Origin: Salinactinospora qingdaonensis
Lineage (GTDB): Bacteria > Actinomycetota > Actinomycetes > Streptosporangiales > Streptosporangiaceae
DNA: 64,000 bases
NCBI RefSeq assembly: GCF_039539445.1
Contig: NZ_BAABDD010000016.1
Coordinates: 50,158 to 114,157, forward strand
Reading direction: 5' to 3'
Numbering within the stretch: position 1 is the stretch's first letter; every line of letters starts with the position of its first letter. Positions 59,550 through 64,000 of the stretch are shown here, one piece after another. The translations under genes and the position numbers were made by a program. The notes below the pieces were generated by a model. The model was not told the DNA's origin. It saw only the letters and a program-made list of their open reading frames with translations, and made no database searches.

Positions 59550-60323
59550 TCAGGCGCCCTTCCAGTCGGGTTGGCGTTTCTCAGCGAAGGCGGCGGCGCC
59601 CTCCATGGCGTCTTGGCTGCTGAAGACCGGGGCCGTGATCTCCTCTTGGCGCTGCCACTGTTCGTCGCTGGACCAGTCGTCGGACTCGACGATGACGCGC
59701 TTGGAGGCGGTGATCGCCAGTGGAGCGTTGGCGGCCACTCGTGCGGCCAGCTCGTGGGCTCCTTCCAGGGCGCCGCCGCTGGAGGTGAGCCGGTTGACCA
59801 GGCCGAGTTCGGCGGCGCGGGTGGCGGGCAGGAAGTCTCCGGTAAGAGCGAACTCCATGGCGATGTTGCGCGGGATGCGGTGCTGCAACCGCAGCAGGCC
59901 GCCGCCGGCGGCAACGAGGCCGCGCTTGACCTCGGGGATGCCGAATGTGGCGTCCTCGGCCGCCACGACCAGGTCGCACGCCAAGACCGCTTCAAACCCG
60001 CCGGCGAGCGCATATCCCTCGACAGCGGCGATGAGCGGTTTGCGCGGCGGGCGCTGCGCAAAGCCGCCGAAACCGCGGTCGCCGACGGTGGGCATGTCGC
60101 CTTCGAGGAAGCCCTTCAGGTCCATACCGGCACAGAACGTGCCGCCGGCCCCGGTGATGATGCCGATTCTGAGGTCGGGCCGCGCGTCGAGGTCGTCCAG
60201 GGCCTTGGCGATGCCTTGGGCCACCGCGCCATTGACGGCGTTCTTGGCACGGGGCCGGTTGATGGTGATGACAGCGACACCGTCCGCTGCGGTGTAGTGA
60301 ACCTCTTCGGTTGCCTCAGACAT
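59550..60323 (-). CDS. Enoyl-CoA hydratase/isomerase (crotonase) family protein
   Basis: 257 residues from ATG 60323 (GGAGAGGG upstream). Oxyanion-hole segments GGTFCAGMDLKGF and EGYALAGGFEAVLACD, then the GIPEVKRGLVAAGGG block. The first catalytic Glu position is occupied by Phe-Glu in GGFE and the second Glu lies in IPEVKRG, so hydratase chemistry is plausible. It is 12 bases downstream of the SDR gene, so the two probably act in one CoA-ester pathway (beta-oxidation or branched-chain acid degradation). Confidence 0.87.
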   Translation of the reverse strand: MSEATEEVHYTAADGVAVITINRPRAKNAVNGAVAQGIAKALDDLDARPDLRIGIITGAGGTFCAGMDLKGFLEGDMPTVGDRGFGGFAQRPPRKPLIAAVEGYALAGGFEAVLACDLVVAAEDATFGIPEVKRGLVAAGGGLLRLQHRIPRNIAMEFALTGDFLPATRAAELGLVNRLTSSGGALEGAHELAARVAANAPLAITASKRVIVESDDWSSDEQWQRQEEITAPVFSSQDAMEGAAAFAEKRQPDWKGA

Positions 60324-60335
60324 GACTGCCCTCTC

Positions 60336-61109
60336 CTATTTCGGTGGCATGCGCAGGCCGCCGTCCAAGCGGACGACTTCGGCGTTGAGGTAGTCGATTT
60401 CGATGAGAGCGCGGGCGAGCTGACCGAACTCTTCGGCGGTGCCCAGTCGCTTGGGGAAAGGCACCGGCGCCGCCAGTTGCTGCTTGAACACCTCGGCGTC
60501 GTCCCCCTTGCCGTAGATGGGGGTGTCAAGGATGCCGGGTGCGATGGTGTTCACCCGAACACCGATGGCCGCGAGGTCACGGGCGGCAGGGACGGTCATA
60601 CCGATGATGCCTCCCTTGGACGAAGAGTAGGCGATCTGGCCGATCTGCCCCTCGATCCCCGCTAGCGACGCGGTGTTGACGATGACGCCGCGCGCGCCGT
60701 CGGGGCCGACAGGTTCGGTCTTGCCCATGGCAGCCGCGGCGATGCGCAGCACGTTGAACGTCCCGATCAGGTTGACGTCGATGACTTTCCGGTAGGACGC
60801 CAGGTCGTGGGGGGTGCCCTGCCGGTCGACGGTGCGGTTAGCCCAGCCGATCCCGGCGCAGGAGACAGCTACCCGCAGCGGTTTGCCAGTGTCGACCGCC
60901 GCTTGGACTGCGGCCTGGACCTGCTCCTCGTCGGAAACGTCGGTGGACACGAAAACCCCGCCGAGGTTCTTGGCCAACTCCTCGCCGCGCTCGGCGTTGA
61001 GGTCAGCGATGATCACGGTCGCTCCGGCGGCAGCCAACTCTTTGACAGTGGCCTCGCCCAGCCCGCTCGCACCCCCGGAAACGAGGGCGGCAACTCCATT
61101 CAGCTCCAT
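60336..61109 (-). CDS. SDR dehydrogenase, 3-hydroxyacyl-CoA dehydrogenase type II-like
   Basis: 257 residues from ATG 61109 (GTG 61118 is also possible). Nucleotide site SGGASGLG, NAG equivalent SCAGIG, catalytic Ser in NTASLAG and intact YxxxK in AYSSSKGG. The sequence resembles human HSD10-type 3-hydroxyacyl-CoA dehydrogenases (VNTIAPGILDTPI, ending NAEVVRLDGGLRMPPK). With the crotonase 12 bases downstream it would cover hydration and oxidation steps of fatty-acid breakdown. Confidence 0.88.
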   Translation of the reverse strand: MELNGVAALVSGGASGLGEATVKELAAAGATVIIADLNAERGEELAKNLGGVFVSTDVSDEEQVQAAVQAAVDTGKPLRVAVSCAGIGWANRTVDRQGTPHDLASYRKVIDVNLIGTFNVLRIAAAAMGKTEPVGPDGARGVIVNTASLAGIEGQIGQIAYSSSKGGIIGMTVPAARDLAAIGVRVNTIAPGILDTPIYGKGDDAEVFKQQLAAPVPFPKRLGTAEEFGQLARALIEIDYLNAEVVRLDGGLRMPPK

Positions 61110-61262
61110 GACCGGCACTCTACAGATCAGACCCCACCCAAACTAGAACGGGGTTCGGTCGGTGGGCGGTGACGTGCCACACCGGCGCACGCCCGATCAC
61201 CGACGCGCGGGGGCGGGAGCGCAGCCCAGGAGAAACGGTAGCTGGGGAAGACCGCGCGTTCC

Positions 61263-62312
61263 TCAAGCGCGGGCCAGGAAGCGCGGGCGAGGCAACCGCG
61301 CCTGCCTCCGGCCCTGCCGCCAGCGCGGCAAGGCGTCGCGAGCGAGATCGGCGGCGCCGATGATCCCGGCCTCGTTGCTCAGCGCGGCGGTGACAACCTG
61401 GGCTTCGGGGCGGTGGCCACGTCCGGTCAAGTGGCGGCCAAGGGCTGTTCGCGCCGGGGCGAGGAGGAGCTCGCCGGCCGCCGATACCCCGCCGCCGATG
61501 ATGAACAACTCCGGATCGAAGGCGGCGGCCAGGTTAGCCAGCCCTACACCGAGCCAGGTTCCGACATCCTCGAACAGTTCGGTGCAGGCACGGTCGCCCT
61601 CGCGCGCGAGCTCGGTGACCATCGGACCGGTGATACGGGCGGGCTCGCCGCCGGCGGCCTGGAGCAGCCCGCGAGCCACCGGGGACTCGGCCAGCGCCAA
61701 CTCCCGAGCCTCCCTGGTGAGCGCGTTACCGCTGGCGTACTGCTCCCAGCACCCCCGGTTACCGCACTCGCAGCGGTGCCCGTTGGGCACCACGAGCATG
61801 TGACCGAACTCGCCGGCCAGGCCGTTGCGCCCGCGCTGGAGCACGCCGTCGACGACGATCGCACCGCCGATGCCGGTACCGAGGTTGACGACCACGACGT
61901 CGCTGGCGTCGCGCCCCGCGCCCGCACACACTTCGGCCCACGCCGCGGCGTTGGCGTCGTTTTCCACCACCACGGGAAGACCCAAGCGCGTGCGCAGCGC
62001 GTCGCGCAGCGGCTCATCCCGCCACGACAGGTGGGGGGCGAACAGCACGTTGGCGCGTTGCTCGTCCACGAAGCCGGCTGCCCCCACCCCCACGGCGTTG
62101 ACCGGGTAGTCCAGGCGCAGCTTCGCCACGAGTTCGGCGATGGTGTCCTCGACGATCTTCGGGCTCTTACTGCGGTGCGGGGTTTCCAGGCGCGCCCGCG
62201 CCAAGACCCGGCCCGCGGGTGTGACAACGCCGGCGGCGACCTTGCTGCCGCCGATGTCGACACCGATCGTCAGCCCCCGCTGGTGGCGGCTGGAGCCTCT
62301 GGTTAATGCCAT
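61263..62312 (-). CDS. ROK-family glucokinase
   Basis: 349 residues. ATP loop GVDIGGSKVAAGVV, sugar-site block VVVENDANAAAWAE, then GTGIGGAIVVDG, and the ROK zinc motif CECGNRGCWEQYASGNAL. These match actinobacterial ATP-dependent glucokinases (GlkA group), giving glucose 6-phosphate. ATG 62312. The C-terminus has an extra Arg-rich tail. It is monocistronic. Confidence 0.88.
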   Translation of the reverse strand: MALTRGSSRHQRGLTIGVDIGGSKVAAGVVTPAGRVLARARLETPHRSKSPKIVEDTIAELVAKLRLDYPVNAVGVGAAGFVDEQRANVLFAPHLSWRDEPLRDALRTRLGLPVVVENDANAAAWAEVCAGAGRDASDVVVVNLGTGIGGAIVVDGVLQRGRNGLAGEFGHMLVVPNGHRCECGNRGCWEQYASGNALTREARELALAESPVARGLLQAAGGEPARITGPMVTELAREGDRACTELFEDVGTWLGVGLANLAAAFDPELFIIGGGVSAAGELLLAPARTALGRHLTGRGHRPEAQVVTAALSNEAGIIGAADLARDALPRWRQGRRQARLPRPRFLARA

Positions 62313-62345
62313 GACACCTGCAACCCTATGGGAACAATCCTCTCC

Positions 62346-63170
62346 TCAGGCTCGGGGCGCACCGGGGGCCGGCTGCGGCGCGTGCGCCACGGGAGGCAAC
62401 TCGACTTGAGGCTCGGCGATAAGGTCATGACGGCCGGCGATCATCTCCTGGAACCGGATCTTGAGTCGGATGATGGGCCGGCGTAGCCGCTCGTCGCGGT
62501 GCACAGCCAGCGTGAGCGTGCGCGAGCCCGGTTGGTAGCGCCAGCGCGCCCAAGGAGAACCTGGCACGGCCAGGCGCGCCGCGGCGACCAGCGATATCAC
62601 CGGCACGAACACGCCCGCCAGCCCCGTCCAGATCTTGCCCTTGAGCAGACTCACCACCGAACCGGCAAGGTTCACCAGAGCGAGCGCGACAAGGCCGACC
62701 TCGACGACGCCGTCCCGGGGACCGCCGTGGGTGATCTCGTCCCACCCGAAGGGGCGGATGCCGATGAGGAGGATGCCGGACAGGGCGACGGCGACGAACA
62801 CCGCATCGACCGAGGTGCGCCCCTTCTCGGTCCAGTAGACGTCGCGGAGATGCAAGATGAGGGCGAACTCGTCGAGGACGAGCGCGGCCCCCAAACCGAA
62901 CAGAGCCGCCGCGACAATGATGGGCCACCCGTCGCGTTCGGTCACGAGCAGGGCGGCGACACCGCCCAACAGCATGAAGGCGATCCCGAACACCACATGG
63001 TGGATATGCAGTTCACCGGCGCGGACGTTACCCGGCCACCAGCGCACCTTAGCGCGGATCAGACGCACGCTCAGCCGGATGAGCAGGAAGCCGACCACGA
63101 AGGCCACGAAGAAGCTGAACAGCGGTAACCGACCGGTGGCAACAACGTGAGCGGTGAACCATGCGGCCAT
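62346..63170 (-). CDS. Conserved integral membrane protein, function unknown
   Basis: 274 residues from ATG 63170 (GGGAAGAG upstream); the Pro/Ser-rich frame further upstream is not protein-like. About six membrane spans in the first 205 residues, with the His-rich motif GELHIHHVVFG after the first span and DEFALILHLRDVYW after the third. Seven or more His/Asp/Glu lie near the membrane face and could bind a metal. The C-terminal 60 residues are soluble and basic. I recognise it only as an actinobacterial conserved protein. Confidence 0.72.
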   Translation of the reverse strand: MAAWFTAHVVATGRLPLFSFFVAFVVGFLLIRLSVRLIRAKVRWWPGNVRAGELHIHHVVFGIAFMLLGGVAALLVTERDGWPIIVAAALFGLGAALVLDEFALILHLRDVYWTEKGRTSVDAVFVAVALSGILLIGIRPFGWDEITHGGPRDGVVEVGLVALALVNLAGSVVSLLKGKIWTGLAGVFVPVISLVAAARLAVPGSPWARWRYQPGSRTLTLAVHRDERLRRPIIRLKIRFQEMIAGRHDLIAEPQVELPPVAHAPQPAPGAPRA

Positions 63171-63461
63171 ATGTCTCTTCCCGCCCCGCGCGCGTGGAGT
63201 GCGCGGGGCTTGCCCTTCGAGTCTGGAGAGCGGGTCGGCAGCGAAAGAAACAACGCGCCCCTGCCCGATTATGCCCACACGATGAGGGAGCCGCGTCACA
63301 CCCATGAGGAGGTTTCCCGATACCGATGGTGTGCGCTGGACGAACCGTAACCGAACCGGCCGGGGAGGACAGCGAGGGGCGGAAGGTAAGGGCGAGCGAT
63401 GGGGAGAGGGGCTGCGTGTCGGTGGTGTGCGCTGGGGAGGCGGCGAAGGCGAACGGTGAGT

Positions 63462-63497
63462 GGGGGAGGTGGGGTGGAGGTGGGGTGGAGGTGGGGG
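63462..63497 (+). other. G-quadruplex-forming motif
   Basis: Four G-runs of 5, 4, 4 and 5 (63462-63466, 63471-63474, 63482-63485, 63493-63497) separated by loops of 4, 7 and 7 bases, built from repeats of the unit GGGGTGGAGGT. Confidence 0.65.
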
Positions 63498-63524
63498 CGG
63501 CGCCGAGGTAGATCCGGCGGGTGG

Positions 63525-63861
63525 GATCGCCCGTGGGGGTGCTGGTGGCGGGGGCGGGTGGTGGCTCGGGCCTCGTTGTCGGTGCTGCCGATTCGGGCTG
63601 GGGGTGGCGACGGGAGGCGGCGACAGCAGCCGGTGGGTGGGGAGTTCGGAGACCGCCACTGTGCACTGGGGTTTCCGACGGCGACGCAGGGCGGCGAAGG
63701 CGGCCGGCGGGTGGGGTGGCGGGGTGGTGATCGCCCGTGGGGGTGCTGGTGGCGGGGGCGGCTAGTGGCTGGGGCCTCGAGTTGTCGGTGCTGCCGATTC
63801 GGGCTGGGGGTGGCGACGGGAGGCGGCGACAGCAGCCGGTGGGTGGGGAGTTCGGAGACCG
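63525..63861 (+). repeat. Tandem duplication, period about 206 bp
   Basis: The segment 63525-63655 recurs at 63729-63861 with few changes (GATCGCCCGTGGGGGTGCTGG at 63525 and 63729; CTGCCGATTCGGGCTGGGGG at 63585 and 63791; GTTCGGAGACC at 63644 and 63850). The offsets of 204-206 show a small indel. Continuation beyond the window cannot be judged. Confidence 0.75.
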
Positions 63862-64000
63862 GTGCTGTGCGTTGGGGGCCGGTGGCGACGTTGGGCGGTG
63901 AGGGTAAGTGGTGGGTGGGGGTGGTGGCGGGGTGGTTTCGGTTGGGGGTGGGTCTGTGCACGGTGGGAGAGGGGCGGTGGTCGGGGCATGATCGCCACGA

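Larger units (their letters stand above)
63171..64000. other. G-rich non-coding right edge of the window
   Basis: 830 bases upstream of the membrane-protein gene. Beyond about 63420 the plus strand is extremely G-rich and C-poor. Translations of either strand are low-complexity Pro/His/Arg/Gly strings, so I call no gene. A duplication and a G-quadruplex motif lie inside. Confidence 0.55.

Noticed and set aside
63296..63961. Minus-strand 221-codon Pro/His/Arg-rich frame
   Set aside because: Low-complexity translation of the G-rich duplicated DNA; no start context or protein features.
1..64000. tRNA, rRNA, CRISPR array, riboswitch or complete transposase gene
   Set aside because: I looked for T-arm motifs, regularly spaced repeats, known aptamer cores and DDE-type proteins and saw none; a covariance-model search would be needed for certainty.

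Overview
The window comes from a very GC-rich actinomycete. Codons are strongly biased to G/C at the third position, GTG/TTG starts and ATGA/GTGA stop-start overlaps are frequent, and the gene set is typically actinobacterial (a WhiB protein, ANTAR, STAS and SpoIIE-type regulators, an IdeR-type iron box, a mutT1-ppk1 pair). A perfect CelR/CebR-type operator plus ectoine/hydroxyectoine genes would suit a halotolerant, plant-matter-degrading member of the Nocardiopsaceae (Nocardiopsis/Thermobifida/Streptomonospora relatives). The genus is an inference. No tRNA, rRNA, CRISPR array or intact insertion sequence was recognised.

Layout. 0-5.2 kb: a molybdopterin S/N-oxide reductase, a secreted CBM2-like protein behind a CelR-type operator, and a CPA2 K+/H+ antiporter with its RCK-C partner. 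5.4-8.6 kb: an iron-boxed siderophore importer (two FecCD permeases and an ATPase, no binding protein). 8.8-15.8 kb: Uma2 nuclease-like protein, an atypical SDR, DUF6069 and large membrane proteins, a STAS protein and an M50-like peptidase. 15.9-18.9 kb: histidine kinase, NarL-type regulator and DUF4097 protein. 19.2-22.9 kb: HTH-TOBE regulator and modABC molybdate importer, bracketed by copies of a short inverted-terminal-repeat element. 23.5-30.1 kb: mutT1-like gene, ppk1, GPP34, two degenerate CPBP proteins and a flavodoxin-like protein.

30.2-37.1 kb is a compatible-solute island on the minus strand: ectA-ectB-ectC-ectD makes ectoine and hydroxyectoine, and ehuB-C-D-A recovers them. 38-44 kb: WhiB protein, CopC-like protein, PP2C phosphatase, GT4 glycosyltransferase and a DUF222/HNH protein. 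44.2-54.8 kb is a dense signalling hub: STAS, GAF-ANTAR, PAS-GAF, a 54-residue zinc-ribbon-like ORF, a stand-alone receiver, a 1452-residue poly-HAMP hybrid kinase like the fungal NIK1/Os-1 osmosensors, and an anti-sigma/GAF/SpoIIE phosphatase. 54.8-59.3 kb: a broken LuxR-type regulator and a polyamine-type ABC importer. 59.5-63.2 kb: crotonase plus SDR, ROK glucokinase and a membrane protein. The right edge is an extremely G-rich stretch with a duplicated segment.

How the parts fit. The molybdate importer supplies metal for cofactor enzymes such as the reductase at the left edge. The iron importer is under iron control. The ectoine genes, K+ antiporter and NIK1-like kinase together suggest a strong osmotic-stress theme, although the regulatory links are inferred. 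The least expected items are the short inverted-repeat element family, the poly-HAMP kinase hub with DNA-level repeat homogenisation, the iron-box leader peptide that ends on its downstream start codon, and a 26-bp nested palindrome upstream of whiB.
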